DNA of 64,000 bases from Lobosporangium transversale (lineage: Eukaryota > Mortierellomycota > Mortierellomycetes > Mortierellales > Mortierellaceae): the NCBI RefSeq assembly GCF_002105155.1, contig NW_019029000.1, positions 372,001-436,000 of the forward strand, written 5' to 3'. Shown here piece after piece: positions 18,779 to 30,997 of the stretch. The first letter of the stretch is position 1, and every line of letters starts with the position of its first letter. The translations under genes and the position numbers were made by a program. The notes below the pieces were generated by a model. The model saw nothing but the letters and a program-made list of their open reading frames with translations. It searched no databases and was not told the origin of the DNA.

Positions 18779-19172
18779 GTCCAAAAGACGCGAGGACTGG
18801 CATGCGCGTCTTTAACACAGACGCAGACACAGTCACAGACGCCACCGAAAAATGTTATGCCAAGGAAATTTAATTATGGTTTTTTTTATTTAATGGTAAT
18901 AGTATTATTTACATTGTTTCCTCAATCCCACAAGTTGGAAGAGGTGAAAGACGATAAAGAAAAAAAAAAAACACACGGCAAAGAAGAATATAAAAAAGTA
19001 CATTAAAAAAACGAGTTTCGCATTACCAGCGCTTACAAAGATAAAGAAAAAATCAATTGCTCATAAAAATGAAATGGAGGATGTAAAAAAAAAATTATTA
19101 AACGTTCGAATACAAAAATAAAAAAAAAAAAATAAAAATAAAAAAAAAAAGAAAAGAAAAGAAAAAAAAAAA
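18698..19172. other. PSMG4 upstream / SPT20 downstream spacer
   Basis: Spacer of 475 bp with a T run at about 18742-18776 close to the PSMG4 start and A-rich sequence at 18960-19170 next to the SPT20 stop. It should contain the PSMG4 promoter and the SPT20 3' end. No other gene seen. Confidence 0.5.
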
Positions 19173-21550
19173 CTATACTGTTCCATCTCCATTGACTCCA
19201 CCTCCTGCACCTGTATTGATATCGCCACTATTGCCATCATTATTGCCACCATTCATGTCAGCTCCAGCATTGGACATAGCTGCAGCCTGTGCATTGGCAG
19301 CGGCCTGAGCCAAAAGCAATGAAGTTGATTGCATATTGTGCTGCTGCTGGTGCTGCTGATGCAACTGATGCTGCTGCTGCTGCTGTTGTTGCTGTTGTTG
19401 CTGGGCATGCTGCTGAGCTTGGTGTAATTGTGCTTGTTGAAGTTGCTGTTGATGCATTTGCATCATCATCAGCTGCTGTGCTTGCATCGGTGGGCTCTGA
19501 ATCATATTCTGTTGTTGATGTTGTTGTCTCGGTGACTGCATTGTCATTCTAGGCGATTGTAGTCGCGGTGATTGCAACACAGGTGATTGTAGTTGAGGCC
19601 CTCCTGTCCCAGGATTTCCAAGTGTATTGCCAATCTGAACACCTTGCTGCTGACCTTGCTGCTGACCTTGCTGCTGACCTTGCTGCTGACCTTGCTGCTG
19701 CTGCTGTTGTTGCTGCTGACCCTGCTGCTGCTGCTGTTGTTGCTGCTGACCCTGCTGCTGCTGCTGCTGCTGCTGTTGTTGTTGTTGTTGTTGTTGCTGC
19801 TGCTGCTGCTGCTGAAGTTGTTGCAATTGCATTTGTGCCAGCTGTTGTTGATGTAAAATCGCGTTCTGTTGTTGTTGCTTAATCTGTTGGAGTTGCAGTG
19901 GGGTAATTGAGCGTCCATTGGGCAAGATATACACCTGTTGGCCAGTCTGAGGCGAGGTTCTAATAGTAATACCAGGAATACCGGCCATGTTTTGAAGAGC
20001 TGCTGATGTGAGCGCTGCTGATCCACTCACGGGAGTGATCCCCGATACTGCAGAGTTTATACCTGCCACCGCCGGCGTCATACCAACTCCTGATGCATTA
20101 ATCGAGACTCCAGGTACACTTCCAGCTGATGTAGCAATTCCTGTTGCTCCAGCGTTCAATTGCCCGCCCATCAATCCTCCTCCTACCGTAGCTGTGGGAT
20201 TCAATCCTTGGGATATTGCTGCTTGTAAAGGGTTTCCACGACCAGCAGCAGACATACCTGCAACCCCTGCCATCAGACCTCCACGGCCCAGTCCAGCCGC
20301 AACATTGACCCCAGCAATGCCTCCGTTATTAGGAAGCATCATGCCTCGTCCTCGACCAAGACCCAGGTTTATACCAGCCAAGTTATTATTGAGACCTCCA
20401 TTTGCTGCAGACAAATTCAGGTTCATCGCTGCTGAATTAGCGCCGAGTAAGGCTGCTGTGTTCAAATTAGCCATTGTCAAGTTTGGATTTGTGCCTGCAG
20501 TCGCAGCTACTACAGGATTAGTAGTACTCGCATTAACAGCGGTACCAGCTGTGCTGGCTATTATGGCGTTGGCATTATTAGCGCGGCTCGTATTCAGCCC
20601 TGCGGCCAGTTGAGTAGCTTGTTGGGCAGCCTGTTGGGCAGCCTGTTGAGCAGCTTGTTGGGCAGCTTGTTGGGCAGCTTGTTGGGCAGCTTGTTGATTT
20701 CGAATGACAGTGGATCTAGTCATAAGCTCTTTCATCATCTCAGTTGTGACTCCCGCCGCCTTCAAAGCCTCTATCGTCTGTTGCTGTTTAGTCTGGAGAA
20801 GTGTCTGTTGCTGCCGCAAAAACACCATCTGTTGGTTGTGCTGACTAACCAGAGCCTGTTGCCGCTTTTGGATTATCTCTTGGGTCAATTCTGGTGGGGG
20901 ATTTTGCATAGCCTGCCTAATTTGCTGTACTTGTTGTTGGTAGTTCTGCATGTGCAAAGCTTGCTGATTATGAAGTTGAAGAAGTTGCTGTTGCATCGTC
21001 ATCACTTGTTGAACAGCTACCTGTTGGGCATGAGGCATGTTGGCGGCAGAAAGAGCAGCTGGATTGGCTGTGACATTGTTATTGTTAGGATTAGTGGCAA
21101 GATTGGCAGGGCTATTGGGGTTGACAATAGCATTGCTGACATTAGTGGTACTGTTGACTCCTCCCATATTTGTTCCCGCGGCTGTAACAGTTCCAGCTGC
21201 TAGAACCGGGGTTCCTGACCCAGGAGTAGCATTTGCCATAGACGTGGGGTTAACGCCACCACCTGCAGCCGACAATGCCCCTTGACCTGATAATACATGA
21301 GCACCAACCACTGGCGAAGCAATGGGTGCTTCCGACATACCACCAGATGCTGGAGTGGCCCCAGTATTCAAACTTGCTGGTGCCTGAACAGGCGATGTGA
21401 ACTGCGGTGTCTGCATGGCTCCAGGCTTTGGTGAACCAGTGATACTTCCTGCACCAACGGAAGCCGCACGCATTACTGGGGTCGCAATGACTCCATTTTG
21501 GGGGATAGGGCTGGCCAAGGGATTCTGCTGTAGTTGTTGCTGCTGGGGTG

Positions 21551-21590
<40 letters not shown>

Positions 21591-23059
21591 TTGTTGTTGT
21601 TGACCCTGTTGTGGCTGTTGAGCCTGCTGCTGTTGCTGATTTTGTTGCGGCTGCTGTTGCTGTGCCTGCTGTGCCTGTTGAGCTTGTTGAGCTTGTTGAG
21701 CTTGTTGAGCTTGTTGAGCTTGTTGCATTTGAAGCTGTTGTGCTTGTTGCATTTGGAGCTGTTGCTGTAGCCTCATACCTTGATAGTGAATTTTCACATT
21801 ATTAAATTGATTCAACGAAATTCCTGCCGCATTCAAGATCTGTAACAATTGAGGCGTAGGCTGCTGTGGACCAAACATTCCGATCTGAGCAAGATGGCTT
21901 GCAAGAGCTAATTTTTTTTTTTTTTTTTTTTTTTTTTTTGCAATAGATACATTTAAAATAATAATAATGTATTAATAAGTAAGCTCCCTGTAGTAGCTTT
22001 TCCGCAACCTTACCATAATGTCTGCTTAGGAAACAACAATGTGTATGAAGATCCAAAGAACTTACTATTAAGAGCAATATTCGGGTTAAGGCCTCCGTTT
22101 CCTCTGCCTGCAGCCAACTGCTGACTTCTCTGGAAGTTGACTAAGATGGCCCTCAAGGCATCTTGTTGGCTCCGCTGTTGCGCTGGAGTCAGTGGCATAG
22201 AAGCTTGCATAGGATTTGCCATGGCTCCCATTGATACATTGGCTACATTCATATTGGGTGACATCATGCCATTGGCACCCATCACTCCAGCAGCGTTAGT
22301 GTTGGCATTATTCATAATGGCATTAGCGTTGTTCTGAATATTATTTGCTACATTAGTCGTGTCCTGACTATTCATGGCTGCACTAACAAGGCCGTTTGGT
22401 GCCATAGATGGTGACTGTTGTGGCTGCTGTGGTTGCTGCTGCTGTTGCAATGGCTGTTGACCTTGTTGCTGCTGCTGAGGCTGCTGAGGCTGCTGAGACT
22501 GCTGCTGCTGTTGTGGCTGTGGCTGTGGCTGCTGCTGTAGTTGCTGTGGTTGCTGCGGCTGTTGTTGTTGAACTTGAGCTTGAGCTTGACCTTGAGCTTG
22601 ACCTTGAGCTTGAGTTTGACCCAATTTAGCCTGCTGTAGTAGCTGCTGCTGCTGCTGCTGCATTCTTGTTTGTAGTTGTTGTTGAATAAGAATATGTTGC
22701 TGCTGCCGTTGCTGGTTAGTCAATGCGGCCATACGCTGCTGCTGCTGTTGTTGTTGTTGTTGTTGTTGCTGCTGTTGCTGCTGTTGCTGTTGCTGTTGTT
22801 GTTGCAACTGCGCCTGAGCCATTGTAGGAGTTCCAGGAGGCACACCTGCATTTGGTGTAGCGTTTGCAGCTGCTGCTCCACTGGAAACTGTTCTCTGCAT
22901 TGCGAGCGGCGATCCGATGATCGATGGCGTGTTGTTTAGGCTACCCAACTGCTGGCCAGGTAGACCGGCTCCAGCTACTCCAGGAATAGACACTGAGCCG
23001 CCCGTTGACATACCCATTGTATGCATCTGGTTGGTTTGCTGAGGTGACTGTAGCTGTCC

Positions 23060-23093
<34 letters not shown>

Positions 23094-24123
23094 GATTGCG
23101 GTTGCTGCTGCTGCTGCAATTGCGCAAGTTGCTGTTGTTGAAGCTGCTGCTGCTGTTGTTGTTGTAGTTGCTGTTGCTGTTGTAGCTGCTGTTGCTGGAG
23201 TTGCTGCTGCTGCAATAGCTGCTGCTGCTGCTGTTGCTGGAATGCAGCAATCTGGCGCTGGAGCTCCTGGTGACGCGCAGCAAAAATCTGCTGCTGTTGA
23301 GGCGTGAGCTGCCCGTTTTGCTGCTGCCGGGTACGTTGAAGTTCTGCTGCCAACTGTTGCATTTGGAGATGTGCGGGGGTGATAGTTTGCTGTGCAAGCT
23401 GGGGTTGTGGCTGAATCGAGCCCTGACCTTGTTGTTGCATTTGAAGCTGCTGTTGACGCTGAAGTATCATCTCTTGCTGACGCTGCAGTAAGATGGCCTG
23501 TTGAATTTGTTGCTGCTGTTGCTGTTGCTGTTGTTGACGGAACTGCTCTTGCTGGAACTGCTGCTGCTGCTGTTGCAACTGTTGTTGTTGCAGTTGTTGT
23601 TGCTGGATGTGCTGTTGCTGCAGCTGTTGTTGTTGCAGTTGCTGTTGCAGTTGTTGCTGTTGTTGCTGCTGTTGTTGCTGCTGCTGTTGTTGCTGCTGCT
23701 GTTGTTGCTGCTGTTGCTGATGTTGCAACTGTTGTTGTTGTTGGAGTTGTAGCTGCAACTGCTGTTGTTGTTGCTGTTGCTGCTGATGCTGCTGTTGGGG
23801 TTGCTGTGGCAGAGGTTGTGATAGTTGTGGCTGCTGTACCTGCTGCTGGGGCTGCTGCGTTTGCTGTTGCTGCTGAGGCTGCTGCTGAGTAGCCTGAGAC
23901 TGACTGTTCTGCTGCAAAACCTGCTGTTGCTGTTGTGGAGTGAGTTGCTGCTGTGGCAATTGCATGGCACCCATTTGAGGCGTCTGAGGTACTGGGGTAT
24001 AGCGAGTCTGTGGGGTTGTGACAGTGTTTGTCGCATTCGTAGCTGATTGTGCGGAAGTGTGCGCATTTGCTGCCATATTGTTGGCAATAGCTGTGCCGCC
24101 AGTAGCTGATGCAGTATTTGTGT

Positions 24124-24164
<41 letters not shown>

Positions 24165-25437
24165 GCCGCCGCCGCCGCCGCCGCTGCATTTGTTCGTGCG
24201 GTATTGGTCGAAGTTGGCGTTGTATCACTTATTAAAGAGTTTGGAGAAAAGTACATTGATTTGAGGCTCTGAACATACGCGTCCGCGCATTGTTCTGGCC
24301 CAAGATGAAATCTAAAATAATTGAAAATAAGGATCATCAGTATTCACCGCAAACGAAATGTTTTTGAGAAGTCCATGGTTCTATCTTTATCATTCCAACA
24401 TACTTGCGAATGCCACCATTGACTGCAGAATCTGGAGCAGTTCCATAACGCATAATCGCCTCGAATGACTGGTCCGGACATTGCATGATGTTGAACATAA
24501 AATACACCTTGTCTATTAAAACGAAGATATATGTTACTGTCAGTTTCCCGAACAAAAAATAAAAAATAAAAAAATAAAAAATGAAGTGGCAGAAAAAACT
24601 GTCAGTCCAACTGACGCTGATTAGAAGCTTACAATTCCTCTGTTTGTCCTCGCGCTCGAATCGAATTGTTCGTACGATCTTTCGTCCATCTGGCAAAATT
24701 GACATTTCTTGTCGTTTGGCCTTGGATTTCTTTGGGTCCAGTACCGGTATTGGTTGTGTTTCCTCCATCTTTTTCTTTTGTCGCCACTCCTTGAGGAAAG
24801 CCAGTCTGCCAAAATTGGGCTGAAAATCTACATTTGATTTCTTTAAGCAAGTAATTGTTATGACATTAGTTGAGTACCATACTTGACAGCTAAAAATATC
24901 CTCCTCCATTATGAACAATCTTTTTATGTGAAGCTTACTTCGTCCATCATGCTCATTAGTTTGTCCTCTTCGGCCTTCCTTGTCGCCTCCTGCTCCCTTT
25001 CGAGAGAGTTCCACTTTCTTCTCTTTCTTGTCCTCTGAGTAGCGGAGGTCTGGTGATAGCTGATCTCATTACTTATCACAGTGACCATAGGAGATGGGTC
25101 CAAACAAAGCGGTCCCTCTGTGGCGATCTATCAACAGCATACCAGTAATAAGGTATAATAAGTGGGATGTGATTGACGACTATAGATGCAAGAAGGATAA
25201 TTTTCCTGAAATCCATACCAGAATCTTTGACTCAATATCAAGCATCATATCACTAGACCATGATTCTCCCGACTCTTCATGAAGTAATGAAAGATCTGCC
25301 CACAATGTCTCCTGTGTGGGTGAGAGGACAATCCGCTTTGTAGTCACTTCGCTCTCCTGTTTTCCTTTGGTTCGATGATCCACGACTTCAGCAATTAGAC
25401 ATCCTAGATGTATTTTTAAGCAAGAGAAAGAGAGAGG

Positions 25438-25468
<31 letters not shown>

Positions 25469-26704
25469 TCCAATAGTAGAAATTAAGGATGACGAACAGG
25501 GTAATAAAGCAAAGTAGTAAAATCAATCTTTGATTGAATCCGTTTTGACAGGCTCCGAAAATTTTGTCCGCGCACCTTCATAATATGGACATTGTGCACT
25601 TTTGATTACGTCTAAAAGTCCAGACGGTAGCCTCTTCTCCTGTATACTTTTCAAGAATATCTACTTGCACCAACATATAGTTATAATTGACTGTTAATAT
25701 TCTGCACACTATAACTTCGAGTTCGAAACAGTTCAGACGGTTTATTTCTTTACCTTCATTGGAGAATTAAACAAAAAGACACCGTCCTAAATTTTCATTA
25801 TTATTGTTTTGATCCAAGATTAAGACCGAGTAATTTAGTGGCAACACCCAGATATCTCTTATAGTCTTATAGAGCTGTTTGTTGTTTTCGTAGATTTAAT
25901 AGCCATAAACTAACCTGGCTTTCAAACTTGAAATGGGTTTCATAAAGATGGATCGTGAAGGACGCAGAACTGCGTTTATATTTTTCAAGAAGGTCTACAA
26001 TCAACATGAATGATAAAGAGATTAGCAAGGAAGAGAAGAAGAAAAAAAAAAAAAGATATAAATGACATTTGAGTATTTTTCATGATGCTTTGCATACCTG
26101 TCTTGCTCAATGTCTAAATAAAATAAGAAAAAAGAAAAGAAAAAGCAGTTGATAAGAAATCGATGAATAACATTACAATCAACACGGTATAATATGTGGA
26201 GGAATAGAAAAACAGGGCCAAAAAAAAAAAAAAAAGGAAAACGAAACACACAATCAAATACTATCAATCTCTATCTTTTTTTTTTTTTTTTTTTTTTTTT
26301 ACCTTCAATGGAGAATGGATGTGGATGTCATCTATACTTCTTTTGGTCCCACGCGGTGTGTGTCCAGATCGTGAGTGACTCAAGGACAATGCTGAGCCCC
26401 TGGGAGATGAAAGAGATGTTGCTGCAGAGCGAGGACTCTCAGTCATGACTGTATCCACTATGGCACCTTGTTGATGTTGTTGCTGTAGTTTTGTCTGTAA
26501 TGATAGGGATTTGGATTTCTTATTATGGGCTCGTCCTGAACTCGAGAGACCATTAGGTGAGTTTAGGGTCTTTGGTGACTTGGGGCCACTACCACGGGGG
26601 CCATTCCCCATGCTGGCTGTTTGCATACCCGTGGTCCCTCCAAACTGTGACCCTTGCTGTTGGTTGGAATGATGTTCGATGGCAGTGACCATCGTCGAGT
26701 TCAT
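19173..26704 (-). CDS. SPT20: SAGA subunit Spt20, very long and Gln-rich (11 exons, 2088 aa)
   Basis: Exons: 26704-26303, 26113-26098, 25994-25915, 25786-25754, 25660-25576, 25403-25219, 25127-24939, 24819-24633, 24512-24404, 24311-22066, 21907-19173; frames sum exactly. Spt20 holds the SAGA coactivator complex together in the nucleus. The Spt20 domain lies at about residues 135-450 and reads through all small exons: DLLEKYKRSS, HLYETHFKFESQ, DGVFLFNSPMK, IQEKRLPSGLLDVIK, PYYEGCLIAEVVDHR, and FHLGPEQCADAYVQSLKSMY. Exon 1 encodes a Ser/Gly/Gln-rich N-terminus (134 aa). The two large last exons (about 1,650 residues) are almost entirely Gln, Ala, Asn, Gly and Thr, with no visible folded domain except MQ/LQ-rich helices, e.g. 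near 20880-21010. Yeast Spt20 is about 600 aa, so this is unusually long. Exon 2 is only 16 nt. Family assignment is firm; the exact start is less so. Confidence 0.9.
19338..19830 (-). repeat. CAG/CAA polyglutamine tracts with Q-Q-G repeats in SPT20
   Basis: Mixed CAG/CAA (CTG/TTG on the plus strand) coding for Gln runs. It includes a 12-bp unit at about 19643-19692 (plus strand TTGCTGCTGACC) giving repeated QQGQ. Codon mixing suggests old or selectively kept tracts; pure CTG stretches near 19751-19772 look younger. Confidence 0.85.
20615..20697 (-). repeat. Tandem AAQQ-coding repeat in SPT20
   Basis: A 12-bp plus-strand unit (TTGGGCAGCCTG/TTGGGCAGCTTG and variants) repeats about seven times and encodes A-A-Q-Q repeats, in phase with the frame. 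Confidence 0.8.
21534..21775 (-). repeat. Polyglutamine and AQQ tandem repeat in SPT20
   Basis: CTG/TTG-rich DNA encoding a Gln run (about 21550-21602) followed by a 9-bp unit TTGTTGAGC repeated about six times (21678-21724) that encodes A-Q-Q repeats near the start of the last exon. Confidence 0.85.
22405..24190 (-). repeat. Long polyglutamine and polyalanine region in SPT20 exon 10
   Basis: Nearly 1.8 kb of CTG/TTG-rich DNA coding mostly for Gln, with a plus-strand CTTGAGCTTGAC motif (AQAQGQ repeats) at about 22573-22615, an uninterrupted CTG run near 23067-23090, and a GCT/GCC run (24128-24186, plus strand) that encodes about 20 Ala. The opposite-strand open frames (poly-Leu, poly-Val, poly-Ala, poly-Ser) are shadows. 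Confidence 0.85.
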
Positions 26705-27787
26705 TCTTCAACCTGTGAAGAAATAAAAACAGAAAGGAAAGAAAGAAAGAAAAGAAAAGAATGTGAAAGAGTGAACGTGAGAGAGTGAAAGAGTGAGAGA
26801 GTAAAAGTAAGGACAAGAGTGAATGAGAGGGGGGACCAAATGACCTTAAAAGAGTAGTTACGCGTGTTCAAAAAAAAAAAAACAAAGGTGAAGAGAATCC
26901 TTCACAATAATCAGTCAAAGGTCATGCAAGGGTGATTTTTTTTTTCTTTCTCCTCCTTCCCCTTTGCTTTCGGACAGAATAACTTGGCTAGACTTGTGCT
27001 GAAGATTGATACAACAGATCTGGATGGATAATGATCAAAATGTGTGTCTGTATGTCTCAATGGTGACAGAAAGTGGCAAAATAAATGTATAAAGTGTAAA
27101 ATACAAAAAAATGTCGAGTTTAGGGTTTTAAAGTCCAGCTGGTGATTATGAAAAATGAGATGAAAGAATGATGTGAATGTATGAATATGTGGGGATTTTT
27201 TTTTACTTTGTTAAAAATGGATATTAAAATGATGTGAAGGAAAGGAGAGATGTCAGGAATAGGGGAGAGAGAGACAAGAGAAAGGGAGTGAGGGAGTGAG
27301 GGAAAGAGGGAGTGAAATAAAAGAAAAGTGATCCTCTGTGTTGAAAGAGGAGGAAAGAAGTGTCTTTGCAAGCGTGTTTAACTACAGCGGAAAATAAGAG
27401 GGTTGATGGACGAGTAACGTGACAAGAGGTTAAAAAGAAAGAAAGAAAGAAAAAAAAAAAAAAAAAAAAACTTCCCACCAATTGGGGTTCAACACAATGA
27501 AGGATGAACCAAAAAGGATGCTTCACCTAGAAGAACAGAAACGTAAAGAGATGTTCAAGAGGGTAGGAACGATTCAAACAAGTAAAAAGGACAAAGCATC
27601 AACTTCATTTTCTATAATGACAGAAATAGGAAGGAAATCACGTGTGATTAATACAACCAAATGTCTTCAATGTAGAAACAGTAGTATGCCAATGCCTGTG
27701 GTAAGATCATTGTATTATAAATAAGTTGCGGTAACCCTAAAAACTAAGACCAATAACATGTACACTGCACTACGTTTCCTTTGCACA
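26705..27787. other. SPT20 upstream region
   Basis: Intergenic region of 1.1 kb between the unrecognised coiled-coil gene (its 3' end) and SPT20 (its start), both on the minus strand. It is purine-rich on the plus strand (GAAA, GAGTGAGA and GAGGGA tracts at 26725-26830 and 27240-27320), i.e. polypyrimidine on the sense strand of SPT20. A/T homopolymers lie at 26869-26882 and 27451-27470. One open frame at 27482-27724 (+) has no recognisable features and is not called. Confidence 0.5.
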
Positions 27788-29616
27788 TCAGTCCTTGCGA
27801 CTCTCCAGGTTGGTGACACGGTCCTGTAGGTTCTTGATCGAAGAACTTGAACTTGGCTCATTCGCTTCTCTTTCTTCCTCATCTTCTACTTCCATAGCTG
27901 AGGAAGGGTCCTGAGTTTTAGTCAATGGAGGCGTAGGCAAAGTTCCACTGTTCGGTGAAGAGTTATTATGACCCATTTGGTCTGCAGATGTTGATGGCTC
28001 AGTTGATGTCTCCATTAATTCTGGTCCTGATACAGATCCGCCAGCCGCGGTCTCTGAAGTCCCGTTCAAGGATGTTGCAATGCCCGTCATGGCGGATGCA
28101 GATGAAGGAGAGGTAGACGGTACAGCAGTTGCTGCTGTTGGTGCTGCTGATGTTGATGCCGCTGTTGTTGCTGGAGCTGCTGCTACTTTTGTCTTTTTTG
28201 GTGGTGGGGGTGGAGGTGTTAATCCTTGATGTTCTTCAAGTTGTCGAACACGAGCATTCAGATGCTCAATCTCATTCTCAAATCGCTCAATGACGCCCTT
28301 CTCCAACTCTTTGAATTGTCCTCGAACAAGATTCTCGATCATGGTGCCACTGGCTTGGAGTGTTTGAAGCAATTGGGCCGATTTACGAATCTGTTCCTCC
28401 AGGGTATATTTAAGACTACGGCTGCTGTCAACTGAATCAAACAAGTTCGATACAGTTTCCATGAACATATGCTTTGGATTGGACAGGAAAGGTGTAGACG
28501 GTGGGTACATGGACGGCGAGGGTAATGGCCCTGTATGCGACGACAAAATTGGTGCTGGGATCGTTCCACTGTTTAAAGAGCAGTCGTTATGAGACAATTA
28601 ACATGTTGAAGCAAGGAAAAGAAAAAAAAAAAAAAAAAAAAAGATAGAAGCTAAAATAATAATAATAATAAAGAAAAAAAAAAAAAAAAACTTACTTGCT
28701 ATCAGCACCAGTACCAGGTTGTCGGAGGGTAGTACGCGATGTCTTCTTGGCATGGCCTGCGGTCCTAGGAGAGCGTAAAGGCTGCTGGAAGGAGCTTGTC
28801 TGTGCAGCAACATATGGGTGGCTCTGATTTCGCAGTGGTTGAGACGTTCTAAGGCCCATACTCATGGCTTGATGACTTTGTGAGGGCTGCAATGGTGCAG
28901 AGTGGATGGAAAGTGACGATTCAGAGTACGAGGGAGCAAAAATGGTCAGAGACTTTGCGTTCTTTGGTTTCATTGGAGAGGGTAGTGGACGACGATTCAA
29001 TGAAGCAAAGGATGAGCTGCCATGGAAGACAGAAAGGCCACTTGAGGAAGCCTCTGTAACAGGTGGATTCGATCCATTAGAGCTCAGCTTTGATGCACTC
29101 GAGGACTGTGGTAGTGGCGATGGTTGACCATGCTGTTTGGCCTCAATGATGGCCTTTTGTTGTTGTTGCAGTTTGATCGTTGACCGCACCCGATCCAAGA
29201 CCTCGGGTTGTATGGAAGATGGAGGAGGGGACTGTTGTCGACCCCCTTTCTGACCAGACGATCCTGGAAACCGACGCTTCTTGTAACGGATGTCTTCATC
29301 GTCATCTTCAGAGTTTGATCCAGGTATGGGAGACTCATGTCGATATCGGGGGGAGGAAGGGCGATGATGATTTGATTGTGATCGCATTTCACTTCGTCCA
29401 AATTGTCTAGTGAGATTCAATGTCAAGAAAACGTTTGATTAGTTGAGGTCTTGGGAACGTTGTGCATGACAGGGGCCAGGTGTCTCACGTAAGATCATTC
29501 TCTCCTTTTTTTTCTAGTTCTTTTCCCCTGATCCATAAAAGCCGCTTGATTATTTTTTTTCCTAATCAATTATCGTCTGCTGACCACTATGGTGTGTATA
29601 GTCAGTAATGCTTAGG

Positions 29617-29648
<32 letters not shown>

Positions 29649-30799
29649 GAGATGCCCTCGCAATCAAGTTTTTCTCAATGTTACACATGAGCTGCAAGGA
29701 ATAACCTAATAGATCGAGCAAAGAGGCAAAGACAACACGAGAATCGGTATAGCGACGATAAAGAGTGAGGGTATCTCTCTCCGTTCTCTTTAAGGGGAAG
29801 GAGGAATGAAGGAAAGGATAAAAGGAACTAATAACCCCCCTCGGGATTGATTAGGCCTTTCCTTCCCCACAGATGGTGGCACCAGTATAATAAGGATCAA
29901 AACTATAATTTTGTCGCACATAAAATCATACACTTGAAAAAGCGGCTGAACTAGGGCGTCTTTTTTTTTTTTCCCATTGCGTTACATGTATTGATCGATT
30001 TAGAACGTGCTGCAGTTAATCAAGGATCAATATGTAATAAGGATACATAAAATAAATACCCATGTTCATGCAACAACATTATAGTACATGCACATTGTTG
30101 TCGTCTAGACATGGACATGTGCTAAACAAGCCATTGTGCAAATTTTTTGTTTTGTTTGAGATAGCAAATAAAAACACATTCTATTGAATGAAAGTAACAT
30201 GGTAAAAAAAAAAAATGTGGAAACAAGAAATAAAACTTACACAACCTCAATTGATTTCCCAAAAGTGTATGCAATGGTATAAGTAAACCATCATCTTTGG
30301 CTCTACTCTCAAAAGCATAGTAAAGAAAGAATAAAAAAAAAAAAAAAAAAAAAAAAAAGAGCATAGCCAAATAAAAATGGTCGATTTGGTTGCTCAGAAG
30401 TACTTTGGATAACAATAGCATCGCTGAGAGAGAGAAAGAGAAGAGAAGGCTGGAAAGAGAGAGAGAAGCTTGGAGATGGAAAGGATGATGTGCTAATGCA
30501 CACCAGTAACAGTTCCACACCACAATCACACTAATAAAAAAAAGAACCTACCGTGATTGGGGATGCGAGCCTGCCCCGCCATGGCTCACACTCGAGTGTG
30601 GTGCCGGTGGGTCAGAGAGGGACATCTCATCGTGCGAGCCTCTGCGTCTGTAGGGTGGTGAGTCTTCTTCATGTCCATACAGATTCTGTTGTGGGTGGTT
30701 ATCAATGACTTCATGGATAGCCATCCTATTGAATCGATTAGTCGTGGTCGGAGTAATAGGCGATCGCCACGTAGAACCGGCATCTGGATCTCGAGAAAA

Positions 30800-30832
<33 letters not shown>

Positions 30833-30997
30833 ACTGTGGCCTCGATTCTCTCTAGATGAATACGATGATGTTGAATGCTGCTGTTGTTGTTGATAGTGCT
30901 GCTGTGATGAGGACGACTGGTTAGGATATCGGTCTGAATTATGTCCTTGGCTGCTACTGCTGTTATACGAATGGTGTCCGCCACGAGAGTCTTCCAT
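27788..30997 (-). CDS. Unrecognised disordered coiled-coil protein (3 exons, 645 aa)
   Basis: Exons 30997-30552, 29406-28696, 28568-27788; phases agree. I do not recognise the family. The N-terminal 150 residues are Ser/Gln/His/Arg-rich (MEDSRGGHHSYNSS...). The central part is basic and Ser/Pro-rich with an acidic patch (SNSEDDDEDIRYKKRRF), which could be a nuclear-localisation region, and a short Gln-rich helix (VRSTIKLQQQQKAIIEAKQ). The C-terminal exon has a convincing helical/coiled-coil block of about 80 residues (METVSNLFDSVDSSRSLKYT through ENEIEHLNARVRQLEEHQ), then a Pro run, Ala/Thr/Ser linker, acidic patch, and a second short coiled coil at the very end (IKNLQDRVTNLESRKD). This composition fits a nuclear or scaffold protein, but no function can be stated. 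Introns contain long A/T runs; intron 1 is about 1.1 kb. Confidence 0.7.

Noticed and set aside
19289-24272. Long plus-strand frames of Leu, Ala, Val or Cys runs opposite SPT20
   Set aside because: They are shadows of CAG/CAA repeats in the real minus-strand gene and have no domain or start context.
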